64,000 bases of DNA from Novosphingobium resinovorum (GTDB lineage: Bacteria; Pseudomonadota; Alphaproteobacteria; Sphingomonadales; Sphingomonadaceae): assembly GCF_001742225.1 (NCBI RefSeq), contig NZ_CP017076.1, positions 1,079,001 through 1,143,000 on the forward strand, written 5' to 3'. A program made the position numbers and the translations under genes. Of this stretch, positions 51,423-59,517 are shown piece after piece; the stretch's first letter is position 1, and each line of letters starts with the position of its first letter. The notes under the pieces were generated by a model that had not been told where the DNA came from, searched no databases, and saw nothing but the letters and a program-made list of their open reading frames with translations.

Positions 51423-52628
51423 TCAGACGATCGCGGCCGCCTTTTCGAGACTGCGGAACATCGCCTGCTGTACGATGTACTCGTGCCGCGCATCGGCATC
51501 GGCCTCGAGGTGGGCGAGGTGCGTTTCGCGGGCATCGACCTTGTCCTCTACCGCCGCCTTGTTGGCGATGGTCTGCGCCTGCACGAAATCGCGCGTCACG
51601 GTGCGGCGCTGGCGGTCGTAGAGCGAGAGCTGCGCTTCGGCGTCCGCGCCTTCGAGGATCACGCGGCTCAGCTTCTCGACCAGGTTCACCGCATCATGGA
51701 TGCCCGAGTTCATGCCGAAGCCGCCCAGCGGGTTGTTAAGGTGGGCGGAATCGCCCGCCAGCATGATGCGGCCCTGACGGAAGCTGTTCGCCACGCGCTG
51801 GTGGACGCGGTAGCAGGTGCGGTGCTCGGTCTGGACGGGAATGTTGACGCCCAGCAATTCGGCGAAAACCGCGTCCTTGGCGGCGTCGCTGGTCACTTCG
51901 GCGACCGAAGCGCCCGACTTCTGCGGCACGAGGACGCGCCACAGACCGGGAACCTTCAGCAGGACGCACCAGAACGGATCGCCGCTGACGTAGTTCACTT
52001 CCTTGACCCAGGGCAGGTGCTCCTCGATCGGATAGGCGGTCGAGAGGGTCAGGAAGGTTTCGTCGTAGGTGAAGCCATCGAAGCCGATGCCCAGCCACTT
52101 GCGCACGGTGGAATTGCCGCCGTCCGCGCCGATCAGGTAATCCGCGTGGAATAGCTTGATGTCGAACGGGGTTTCGACCGAAACCTGTACACCGTTGGAG
52201 CCCTGCACGCAGTTGGCGACCTGGTGCGAGAACAGCACTTCCGCGTTCGGCATCTCGGCCAGCTTGGCGGCGATCAGGCGGGTCAGCTTCCACTGCTCGC
52301 ACTGCAGGCGATAGGGATAGGGCGTGATGTCGCCGATTTCGCTCATGTCGAGCGAGAAGGTACGGCCGGTGTTGCGGTTGCTGTATTGGTACAGCGGCGC
52401 GCGCAGGCCCTGGTCTTCCAGCGTCTGGCGCAGGCCGAGCTTTTCCAGCATCTCGAGCGTCGGCGGATGGAGGGTGGAGGCGCGCATGTCCTCAAGGCAG
52501 GTCGGCGCGCTTTCCAGAACGCGGACTGAAATCCCCTGCAGCGCCAGAGCATAAGCAGCCACCATGCCCACTGGGCCGCCACCGGCGACCAGTACCTGCG
52601 AGCGTGAATTGTCTAGTGGTAGCAGCAA
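51423..52628 (-). CDS. FAD-dependent class A monooxygenase (MhpA/UbiH-like)
   Basis: 401 residues from a TTG at 52628, chosen because GGGGGA lies upstream and the N-terminus then begins just before the FAD fold; upstream in-frame sequence looks non-coding. GxGxxG in VLVAGGGPVGMVAAYALALQG, the DG motif in YLIGADGGNSTVRKWLGI and the GD motif in MLAGDSAHLNNPLGGFGMNSGIHDAVNL are all present. These enzymes hydroxylate aromatic or heteroaromatic rings using NAD(P)H and O2. Single-gene unit divergent from ALDH 2. A ring-activating step is likely. Confidence 0.88.
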   Translation of the reverse strand: MLLPLDNSRSQVLVAGGGPVGMVAAYALALQGISVRVLESAPTCLEDMRASTLHPPTLEMLEKLGLRQTLEDQGLRAPLYQYSNRNTGRTFSLDMSEIGDITPYPYRLQCEQWKLTRLIAAKLAEMPNAEVLFSHQVANCVQGSNGVQVSVETPFDIKLFHADYLIGADGGNSTVRKWLGIGFDGFTYDETFLTLSTAYPIEEHLPWVKEVNYVSGDPFWCVLLKVPGLWRVLVPQKSGASVAEVTSDAAKDAVFAELLGVNIPVQTEHRTCYRVHQRVANSFRQGRIMLAGDSAHLNNPLGGFGMNSGIHDAVNLVEKLSRVILEGADAEAQLSLYDRQRRTVTRDFVQAQTIANKAAVEDKVDARETHLAHLEADADARHEYIVQQAMFRSLEKAAAIV

Positions 52629-52963
52629 GGCGTCCCCCGATGAGTAAATGCCTGTCAGGTAAGGTCGCCAAACGTCGCCGTGACTTGCACGACTGCGCGA
52701 AGACCGTCCCCCAGTGAACTGAAAACGACGTGTCGGACTGTGCGCCGCCTGCAGGACTGCCCTTCGACTTTTCGCGAATTCTGGTCCCAAGAGGCGCGCT
52801 GCCCTGTTTCGGCATAAGCGAGTTTGGCGGGAGGTGATCCGGTGATTGCACCGATGTTCGCGCTGCGATCACTCGGCCTTGATCACCCCTTGCCGTCCGG
52901 GGCATGTGGCAGAACGCAGGACAGGGAAACTCGGCCATGCCGGCCTACAGAATTGGAAAACCG
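52629..52963. promoter_or_regulatory. divergent promoter gap, FAD monooxygenase / ALDH 2
   Basis: Contains GATCAC at 52867-52872 and TTGATCACC at 52879-52887, plus a GTGATCCGGTGATT stretch at about 52834-52847. These are relatives of the TTGATC sites at 43.4, 45.8 and 47.6 kb. No gene seen. Confidence 0.4.
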
Positions 52964-54466
52964 ATGTTACTTGACCCCAAGCCCCAGAGTTCCGCCGTTT
53001 CCGCGCTGCTCGATGCCCCCAAGGCCGCCCGCATGCTCATCGGCGGACAGTGGGTCGATGCGGCGGACGGCGCCGTCGTCGAGACTCTCGATCCGGCCAG
53101 TGGAAAGATCATCGGCACGATCCCTGACGCCTCCGCTTCCGATGTGGACGCCGCCGTCGCCGCAGCGCGCAAGGCGCAAGGGCCGTGGGCCGCGACGCCG
53201 CCCGCCGAGCGTGCGCGTATCCTCTGGAAGATCGCCGACCTTATTGAAGCTAACATCGACGAATTGTCGGAACTGGAAGCGCTCGACCAGGGCAAGCCGC
53301 TCTACGTGGCGCGCTGGGCCGAGATTCCGGGCGCGGTGGGCCAGTTCCGCTTCTTCGCCGGGCAGGCCATGGCGATCGAGGGGCAGACCATCACCCCGTC
53401 GATCACCTATCAGCCGCAGGGCAAGGAAATGCGCGCCTGGACCGTGCGCGAGGCCGTCGGCGTCGTTGCGGCGATCGTGCCGTGGAACTCGCCGCTGGTG
53501 CTCACCGCGATGAAGCTGGCCCCGGCCTTCGCGGCGGGCTGCGCGGTCGTGCTCAAACCGGCCGAGGACACCTCGCTCTCGGCGATTCGTCTGGGCGAAC
53601 TGATCCAGGAAGCGGGCCTGCCCGACGGCGTGTTCAACGTGATCACCGGTCGCGGCGCGATTTCGGGTGCGGCGCTGGCCTCGCATCACGACGTCGACAA
53701 GGTTGCCTTTACCGGCAGCACTGCGACGGGCCGGGCGATTCTCGACGCGTCGAAGGGCAACCTCAAGCGCGTCAGCCTTGAACTGGGCGGCAAGTCGCCG
53801 GTCGTGATCATGGGCGATGCCGACCTGAACCTCGCGATTCCCGGCGCGGCGAACGCGATCTTCTTCAACGCCGGACAGGTCTGCGTGGCGGGGTCGCGCT
53901 CCTATGTCCACGCCTCGGTCTACGATCAGGTGGTCGAGGGGCTGGCGGCTTATGCCGGCGGGCTCAAGCTCGGCCACGGTCTTGACCCGGCGACGCAGAT
54001 GGGGCCGCTGGTCAACGCGCGTCAGGCCGAACGCGTCAGCGGCTTCATCGCCGGTGCGCGCAGCGAAGGCGCGGCCATCGTCGCGGGCGGCGAGCGCCTT
54101 GGTCCGGCCGGCACTTTCATCACTCCGACCGTGGTGGCGAACGTGACCGCCAGCATGGAGATCGTGCGCGAGGAAGTCTTCGGCCCGGTTCTCGCCGTGC
54201 AGAAGTTCGATGACGTGGAAGAAGTCGTCGCGATGGCCAACGACAGCGTCTACGGCCTCGCCGCCAGCGTCTGGACGGAATCGCTCTCGCACGCGCATCG
54301 CCTGTCCTCGCGGATCAAGGCGGGTACGGTGTGGATCAACTGCCACTCGATGTACGACGCCAGCCTGCCGATCGGCGGCGTAAAGCAGTCCGGCTACGGC
54401 CGCGACAGCGGGCGCGAGGCGCTGGAAAGCTACCTTGAGACGAAGACCATCTGCGCTGTGGTGTGA
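52964..54466 (+). CDS. NAD(P)-dependent aldehyde dehydrogenase 2
   Basis: 500 residues from ATG 52964; an ATG at 52937 (better spaced AGGGA) would add nine residues. Typical betaine/phenylacetaldehyde-type ALDH: PWNSPLVLTAMKLAPAFAAGC, FTGSTATG, Glu in LELGGKSP, Cys in FNAGQVCVAGS and WINCHSMYDASLPIGGVKQSGYGRD. Oxidises aldehydes to acids in the cytoplasm. Possible consumer of the aldehyde made by the amine oxidase at 47652 or by the ADH at 39077. Only distantly related to the ALDH at 8145. Confidence 0.93.
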   Translation: MLLDPKPQSSAVSALLDAPKAARMLIGGQWVDAADGAVVETLDPASGKIIGTIPDASASDVDAAVAAARKAQGPWAATPPAERARILWKIADLIEANIDELSELEALDQGKPLYVARWAEIPGAVGQFRFFAGQAMAIEGQTITPSITYQPQGKEMRAWTVREAVGVVAAIVPWNSPLVLTAMKLAPAFAAGCAVVLKPAEDTSLSAIRLGELIQEAGLPDGVFNVITGRGAISGAALASHHDVDKVAFTGSTATGRAILDASKGNLKRVSLELGGKSPVVIMGDADLNLAIPGAANAIFFNAGQVCVAGSRSYVHASVYDQVVEGLAAYAGGLKLGHGLDPATQMGPLVNARQAERVSGFIAGARSEGAAIVAGGERLGPAGTFITPTVVANVTASMEIVREEVFGPVLAVQKFDDVEEVVAMANDSVYGLAASVWTESLSHAHRLSSRIKAGTVWINCHSMYDASLPIGGVKQSGYGRDSGREALESYLETKTICAVV

Positions 54467-54474
54467 TGCAGGAA

Positions 54475-54596
54475 TCCTCCCTGTCCCGAAGGGATGGGGA
54501 GGGGGACCGCCGACGCAGTCGGTGGTGGAGGGGGAATTTCCCCTCCGTCAGCCGCTTCGCGACTGCCACCTCCCCATTGCTGCGCAACAGGGAGGA
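54475..54596. repeat. 122-base palindromic element, TCCTCCCTGT family
   Basis: Ends TCCTCCCTGT (54475-54484) and ACAGGGAGGA (54587-54596), with paired inner blocks (GATGGGGAGG, CGGTGGTGGAGGGGGAA, CCCCTCCGTCA, CCACCTCCCCATT). Near-identical plan to 44528-44648. It lies directly after the ALDH stop. Confidence 0.87.
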
Positions 54597-54611
54597 TGTA
54601 GGACAAAAAAG

Positions 54612-54649
54612 AAGGCCCGGTAGGACTTGCGTCCCGCCGGGCCTTTTAG
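54612..54649. terminator. terminator between convergent ALDH 2 and TonB receptor 2
   Basis: Stem AAGGCCCGG (54612-54620) with CCGGGCCTT (54637-54645), inner GGAC/GTCC pairs, A-run before and T-run after. Confidence 0.82.
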
Positions 54650-54696
54650 GGTGAGGGTGGGCCGGGCACCATTTCTGGCACCCGGTCCGGGAGAGA

Positions 54697-56817
54697 TCAG
54701 AAGCTGTAGCGGGCAGTCGCCAGCACGGTGCGCGGATCGGTCATGAAGCGCGGGTTCACGACCGAGAAGCCGAAGCCGGTCTGCCAGTTGATCTGGTTGA
54801 GCAGGTTCTTGCCCGCGACCTGGAACTGCCAAGGCCCGACGTCGTAACCGACATAGGCATTGACGATCTGCGTCGAGGTGACTGCGCCGATCGCGGCGTT
54901 GTCTGCCGTCGAGAAGAACTTGTCGCGGAAGTTGGCATCGGCGCCGAACTTGACCTTGCCCGAGCCGAGATCGAAGTTGTAGTCGAAGCCGACGGTTGCC
55001 TGGTAATCCGGCAGGAACGGCGGCGCATTGCCTGCGAGTGAACCGCCCGAGGTGCGGTACTTGCCCTTGTTGAGTGCACCGTTGCCCCAGATCTGCAGGC
55101 CATAGACCGGCTTCCATGCGATCTCGGCTTCGAGGCCCTTGATCGTCATGTTGTAGTTTTCGATCAGGAAGCCGCCGTCGCCGAGGTTGATCGATTCCTG
55201 ACGGTTCTTGATCTTGTTGACGAAGCCCGAGAGCGCCACGCGCACGGTACTGCCGAGGTCGGCCTTGATGCCCGCTTCGAAGGCATCGGTGCTCTGTGGC
55301 TTGAAGGCTGCGGCCAGCTGCGCGGCGGTGGAGGCGAGGCCGTTGTAGCCGCCCGACTTGAAGCCGACGCTGTACGAACCATAGAGCAGCACGTCGTTGC
55401 TCGGCTTGAAGTTGACGCCCAGCTTGGGGGTGAACTTCTTGTAGTGGTCGCGGCTCACGGCCAGATCGCCGCCGATGTCGGCGTTGAGCGCCTTGTCCTC
55501 GAGCGTATAGCGACCGCCGGCGATAAGGGCGAGCTGGTCGGTGACGTTGAAGGTCAGCTGGCCGTAACCCGCCCAGGCGTCGGTCTTGGCATGGAAGTTG
55601 GTGCGCGAGGGCACGAAGAACGTCGTCGTGTCGACGATCTGGTCGCCGTTTTCGTGGAAGTAGTAGAAGCCGACGACGTAATCGACGAGGCCGTCAGCCA
55701 GCGAGCCGGCGGCGTTAACTTCCTGGCTGAACTGCCACTGTTGGGAGTCGCTGCTGCGCACGAACAGAGCAAGCGGTGTCGTGCCGGTGGAGCCGATCAT
55801 CGAAGGATAGACGCCGCCCGAGAAGTCCTGAATCCAGAAGTCGTCCATCTCCGAGTAGCCGGTGATGGAGGTCAGCGTGCCGCCCGGATAGTCGGCCGAG
55901 AGGTGGAGCGATCCGCCCTTCTGCTTGACGCGGGTGTCCGATGCCACCGGCGAGAGCACGGTGCGGTACGAGCCCGAGAGCGGGACGATCTTGCCCTCGT
56001 CGTTGGTGGTGGTGTTGACCGACCACTGGCCGTCCGAGTTGAGGTCGAGGTAGAACAGGTTCAGGCGGGCCTTCACCACGTCGCCCTTGTAGGCGAGGTC
56101 GAACTGGCCGCCCTTGAAGTCTTCCTTGCCCACCTTCTTGTCGAGCGTGGCGTTGTACTGGCGGCCGCCGTCACGGGCGCGCACGATGCCGTTGAACGAT
56201 GCGGCCCACTTGCCGTCCTCGCTCAGCGGGACCGAGATGTAGCCCTTCACGCGGCGCTCGTTCCAGGTGCCGTAGCCGACCTGCACGTTGCCGGTGAACT
56301 CGTCCGAGGGCTGCTTGGTGATGATGTTGATCGCACCGGCCGAGGCATTGCGGCCGTAGAGCACGCCCTGCGGGCCGCGCAGGACTTCGATCCGCTCGAT
56401 CTCGGCGAAGTCCATCAGCGCGCCCTGCATGCGGGCGTTGTAGACGTCGTTGATGTAGAGCGCGACTTCGGCTTCCGACATGACGTAGCCGCCGTCGGTG
56501 CCGCCGCCGCCGCGGATGTACGCCTTGAGGCCCGCCGAGCCGCCGGTCACGCCGTCCAGCTTGAGGTTGGGGACGAGGCGCGCGACGTCGGTGGGGGTGT
56601 TCACCTGACGGGTCTGGATTTCGTCAGCGGTGATGGCGGTGACGCTGATGGGCACGTCCTGCAGGCGCTGTTCGGTGCGCTGCGAGGTGACGACGATGTC
56701 GCCGAAGCCGTTGGCGTCGCTGCTCGCATTTGCGGCGGCGTCCTGCGCGGCGGCCATGGCGGGGAAGGAGCCGATCGCGGTCGCGAGCAGCAGCCCCTTG
56801 GAGAATGCCTTCATCAT
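54697..56817 (-). CDS. TonB-dependent outer-membrane receptor 2
   Basis: 706 residues from ATG 56817. Signal peptide MMKAFSKGLLLATAIGSFPA with cleavage near AAAQ, TonB-box/plug start FGDIVVTSQRTEQRLQDVPISVTAIT, plug to about 170 with VLRGPQGVLYGRNASAGAIN, then a barrel ending in VLATARYSF. Energised import across the outer membrane. Its plug is not closely similar to receptor 1, so a second ligand or form is imported. A GTGCGGATAAAA motif in the upstream gap is shared with the IclR region. Confidence 0.95.
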   Translation of the reverse strand: MMKAFSKGLLLATAIGSFPAMAAAQDAAANASSDANGFGDIVVTSQRTEQRLQDVPISVTAITADEIQTRQVNTPTDVARLVPNLKLDGVTGGSAGLKAYIRGGGGTDGGYVMSEAEVALYINDVYNARMQGALMDFAEIERIEVLRGPQGVLYGRNASAGAINIITKQPSDEFTGNVQVGYGTWNERRVKGYISVPLSEDGKWAASFNGIVRARDGGRQYNATLDKKVGKEDFKGGQFDLAYKGDVVKARLNLFYLDLNSDGQWSVNTTTNDEGKIVPLSGSYRTVLSPVASDTRVKQKGGSLHLSADYPGGTLTSITGYSEMDDFWIQDFSGGVYPSMIGSTGTTPLALFVRSSDSQQWQFSQEVNAAGSLADGLVDYVVGFYYFHENGDQIVDTTTFFVPSRTNFHAKTDAWAGYGQLTFNVTDQLALIAGGRYTLEDKALNADIGGDLAVSRDHYKKFTPKLGVNFKPSNDVLLYGSYSVGFKSGGYNGLASTAAQLAAAFKPQSTDAFEAGIKADLGSTVRVALSGFVNKIKNRQESINLGDGGFLIENYNMTIKGLEAEIAWKPVYGLQIWGNGALNKGKYRTSGGSLAGNAPPFLPDYQATVGFDYNFDLGSGKVKFGADANFRDKFFSTADNAAIGAVTSTQIVNAYVGYDVGPWQFQVAGKNLLNQINWQTGFGFSVVNPRFMTDPRTVLATARYSF

Positions 56818-57013
56818 GGTGTCGAATGAACCTTTGTGCGTAGTATCTTCTGAACCCTGGCCCGTGGCGACGTGGCTCTTTTCGAAAGGAGCTTTGCGTC
56901 GGCGCCCGTCAGGCAAAGCGGAAGCTGTCGGTGATAAGGTTTTGTGGCAATGCTGCGCCGCAAACTGTCCGCAGGATGATAACTCAGACGCATCGCTCCA
57001 TGCATGAACCGCT

Positions 57014-57028
57014 GTGCGGATAAAAACG
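57014..57028. promoter_or_regulatory. GTGCGGATAAAA motif between TonB receptor 2 and SDR
   Basis: GTGCGGATAAAAACG, matching the CTGCGGATAAAA and GTGCGGAT sites upstream of IclR at 43.5 kb. A GCTTTGC/GCAAAGC inverted pair lies at 56891-56897 and 56913-56919 in the same 279-base divergent gap. No gene in 56818-57096. Confidence 0.42.
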
Positions 57029-57096
57029 GCCGGGTAGCGCGCCACTTTTAGGGGCGAGCGTCAGACTGCCGCGAAATCAACGCAGTGGAGGTCATG

Positions 57097-57831
57097 ATGG
57101 CAGAGCTTACCGCAACGCAGGGCGCGGGCGTCGTACTGGTCACGGGCGCGGCGTCCGGCATCGGCAAGGCGGCGGCGGACCTGATCGAAGCGGCCGGGCG
57201 CACGGTGGTTCGCGCGGATTTGCACGATCACGACGGACGCGGCGTCGCGCTCGATGTCGCCGATCCCGCCGCATGGGATGCACTCGTCGCGCGGCTGGAG
57301 GCCGAGGGTGGTATCGACGGCCTCGTCAACTGCGCGGGCGTCGGCGGCCTCGGCGCCATCGACGAGATCGCCATCGAGGACTGGGACCGCATCATGGCCG
57401 TCAACCTGCGGGGCACGGCGCTCGGCTGCCGGGCGGTGCTTCCGGCGATGCGCGCGCGGGGGCGCGGCTCGATCGTCAACATCGGCTCCACCTTCGGTCT
57501 CGTCGCGCGCAACGACTGCGTGGCCTACGGCGTGAGCAAGGCGGCGGTCATCCACCTGACCCGATGCATGGCGGTAGACCTTGCCGATGCGGGCGTGCGC
57601 GTGAACTGCGTGTGCCCCGGCCTGATCGAGACGCAGATGACGGCCCCGCTCGCCGATGCCGGGCTGGAGGCGCTGATGCAGGCCAACCTCCAGGCCCACG
57701 CGCTGCGCCGCATCGGCAAGCCCGCCGAGGTTGCGGAAATGGTCGCTTTCCTTATCTCGGATGCAGCCAGCTTCGTGACCGGGGCGGCGATCCCGGTCGA
57801 TGGCGGCTACACCTCGGGCAAGTGGGTGTGA
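57097..57831 (+). CDS. SDR-family oxidoreductase
   Basis: 244 residues from ATG 57097 (GGAGG five bases upstream). TGAASGIG coenzyme motif, NCAGVGG, catalytic Ser in IGSTFGL and YGVSK with Tyr and Lys, PVDGGYTSGKWV at the end. A classical SDR using NAD(P), 3-oxoacyl-reductase/alcohol dehydrogenase type. It precedes the M3-S4-oxidase-H5 operon by 95 bases and may share its transcription; the gap after it contains a short hairpin. Substrate unknown. Confidence 0.9.
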   Translation: MAELTATQGAGVVLVTGAASGIGKAAADLIEAAGRTVVRADLHDHDGRGVALDVADPAAWDALVARLEAEGGIDGLVNCAGVGGLGAIDEIAIEDWDRIMAVNLRGTALGCRAVLPAMRARGRGSIVNIGSTFGLVARNDCVAYGVSKAAVIHLTRCMAVDLADAGVRVNCVCPGLIETQMTAPLADAGLEALMQANLQAHALRRIGKPAEVAEMVAFLISDAASFVTGAAIPVDGGYTSGKWV

Positions 57832-57926
57832 CGCTCCACTGTCCGAGGGGTGGAGATTCCACTTTCGCAGGTGCGTGATCGCCGGCCCCGCTTATAGTTT
57901 GCGCATACGTCTTCAGGGATAACCCA

Positions 57927-59150
57927 ATGCTCAACACCTTCCAGCAGCAGATCCATGGCATGCTGCCCACCCCGACCTCGGAAGAAGCCTCGCGGCAGGA
58001 GTTCGCGAAGAGCCTCAAGCACTTCATCCAGCAGGGCCTGCTGCCCGGCCTGCACCCGATCTATTCGGGCCGCGCCGCCCAGCGCTTCGAGAAGGAAGCG
58101 GGTCGCGCGCCGGTCGATCGCCACGACATCCGCAAGGCGATGGTGCCGGACAACTACTTCCGCCACTACGCCGCCGTGAACCGCATCAGCCAGGAACTGT
58201 TGTGGGACAGCGTGATCGATTCGATCGAGCGCGAGGAAGACAGCCTCAAGGCCGCCGCCGCAGAGAATTCGGCGAAGAACAAGGGCGAGCTGCACATCCC
58301 CGAGGGCTTCGAGGTTCCGCGCTACGTCTCCTCGCTCGACATCCACTGCATGCCGGGTGGTTATGCGGGCGGCCCGGACGATGCTTCGGACGTCTCGCTC
58401 GGCGTGCTCTACGACCGCGGTGTGTACCTCTATTCGATGGGCTACACCGGCCCGTTCAACGACGACATGGGCCGCTCGGTGGTGAACTACCTCAAGCGCA
58501 ACATGCCGGACTTCAAGCCCAGGCGCATCCTCGACCTGGGCTGCACGGTCGGCCACTCGACGCTGCCGTACAAGGAACTGTTCCCCGAGGCGGAGATCTG
58601 GGGCGTGGATGTCGGCGGTCCGATGGTGCGCTATGCCCACGCCCGCGCCGGTGCGTTCGGCCTCGACGTCAACTTCGCGCAGATGAACGCCGAGAAGACC
58701 GAGTTCGAGGACGCCTCGTTCGACCTCGTCGTCAGCCACATCCTGCTGCACGAGACCAGCGGCAAGGCGATGCCCCGCGTGTTCGAGGAATGCGCCCGCG
58801 TCCTCAAGCCCGGCGGCCTGATGATCCACGCGGATCTGCCGCCGTTCGACCTGATGGACCCGTTCACGCAGTTCATCCTCGACAACGAGACGTACTACAA
58901 CAACGAGCCGTTCTGGGGCGCGATGCGCGACATGGACCAGATCGCGCTGGCCACCAAGGCGGGCTTCGACCCGGCGACCATCCGCTTCGACACCGCGCCG
59001 ATGGCGGTGATGGAATATGCGGGTGCGGGCTATACCGAGGAATCTGCCGCCGACGTCGCCGAGCGCGAGTTCACGGCGGGCGAGTTCGCTCCCGGCGGCG
59101 GCTGGGAAGTTCTCATCGCCCAAAAGCCCCACGCTCAGCCTACTGCCTGA
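57927..59150 (+). CDS. class I SAM-dependent methyltransferase-like protein (M3)
   Basis: 407 residues. Helical N-domain (1-130), DIHCMPGGY at 138-146, LYDRGVYLYSMGY, then the methyltransferase domain: ILDLGCTVGHST (201-212), AEIWGVD, GGPMVRYAHARA, HETSGKAM, LKPGGLMIHADLPP. Collinear with M2 at the same residue numbers. Followed after 23 bases by S4, then the FAD-linked oxidase and H5. The N-domain with the conserved D-x-H-x-x-P-G-x-Y motif may be a second ligand site. SAM use is likely, the acceptor unknown. Confidence 0.87.
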   Translation: MLNTFQQQIHGMLPTPTSEEASRQEFAKSLKHFIQQGLLPGLHPIYSGRAAQRFEKEAGRAPVDRHDIRKAMVPDNYFRHYAAVNRISQELLWDSVIDSIEREEDSLKAAAAENSAKNKGELHIPEGFEVPRYVSSLDIHCMPGGYAGGPDDASDVSLGVLYDRGVYLYSMGYTGPFNDDMGRSVVNYLKRNMPDFKPRRILDLGCTVGHSTLPYKELFPEAEIWGVDVGGPMVRYAHARAGAFGLDVNFAQMNAEKTEFEDASFDLVVSHILLHETSGKAMPRVFEECARVLKPGGLMIHADLPPFDLMDPFTQFILDNETYYNNEPFWGAMRDMDQIALATKAGFDPATIRFDTAPMAVMEYAGAGYTEESAADVAEREFTAGEFAPGGGWEVLIAQKPHAQPTA

Positions 59151-59173
59151 TCCCTTAGGAACGAGACAAAGAC

Positions 59174-59509
59174 ATGAAGCGTGACGCACGGGGCAAGCGG
59201 CCCCAGTTCTACCAGGACCCGGCCCTCGACCAGATGATGGGCATGATCATGGTCCTCGCGGGTGAGGTTTCGGTGCTGGCCGACCAGCTCGATTCCACCC
59301 AGCGCGTGCTGGCCAACCACAACATCGACGCGCGCGCCGAAGTCGATGCGCTCGTCCTCGACGACGCGGCGCTGGAAGCCCGCGAGGCGCGCCGCCAGCA
59401 GATGCTGGAACGCATGTTCTATCTCGTCCGCAAGGAAGCTTCCGAGGCGGCAGGCAAGGAAACAACCGAAGGCTACATCGCCACCCTCGACGCGATCGCG
59501 GAAGGGTAA
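59174..59509 (+). CDS. small helical protein, module paralogue S4
   Basis: 111 residues. GKRPQFYQ at the start, then LDQMMGMIMVLAGEVSVLADQLD with STQRVLANHNID, a short acidic segment DALVLDDAALEAREARRQQ and a charged C-terminal helix. It is the clearest relative of S1 (GKRPEF...LVLAQELHVVRERLDTAERVMSRHGID). Long regular helices, no cysteines, no signal. Lies between M3 and the FAD oxidase in one operon. Probably a structural or regulatory subunit. Confidence 0.8.
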   Translation: MKRDARGKRPQFYQDPALDQMMGMIMVLAGEVSVLADQLDSTQRVLANHNIDARAEVDALVLDDAALEAREARRQQMLERMFYLVRKEASEAAGKETTEGYIATLDAIAEG

Positions 59510-59517
59510 GCGATACA

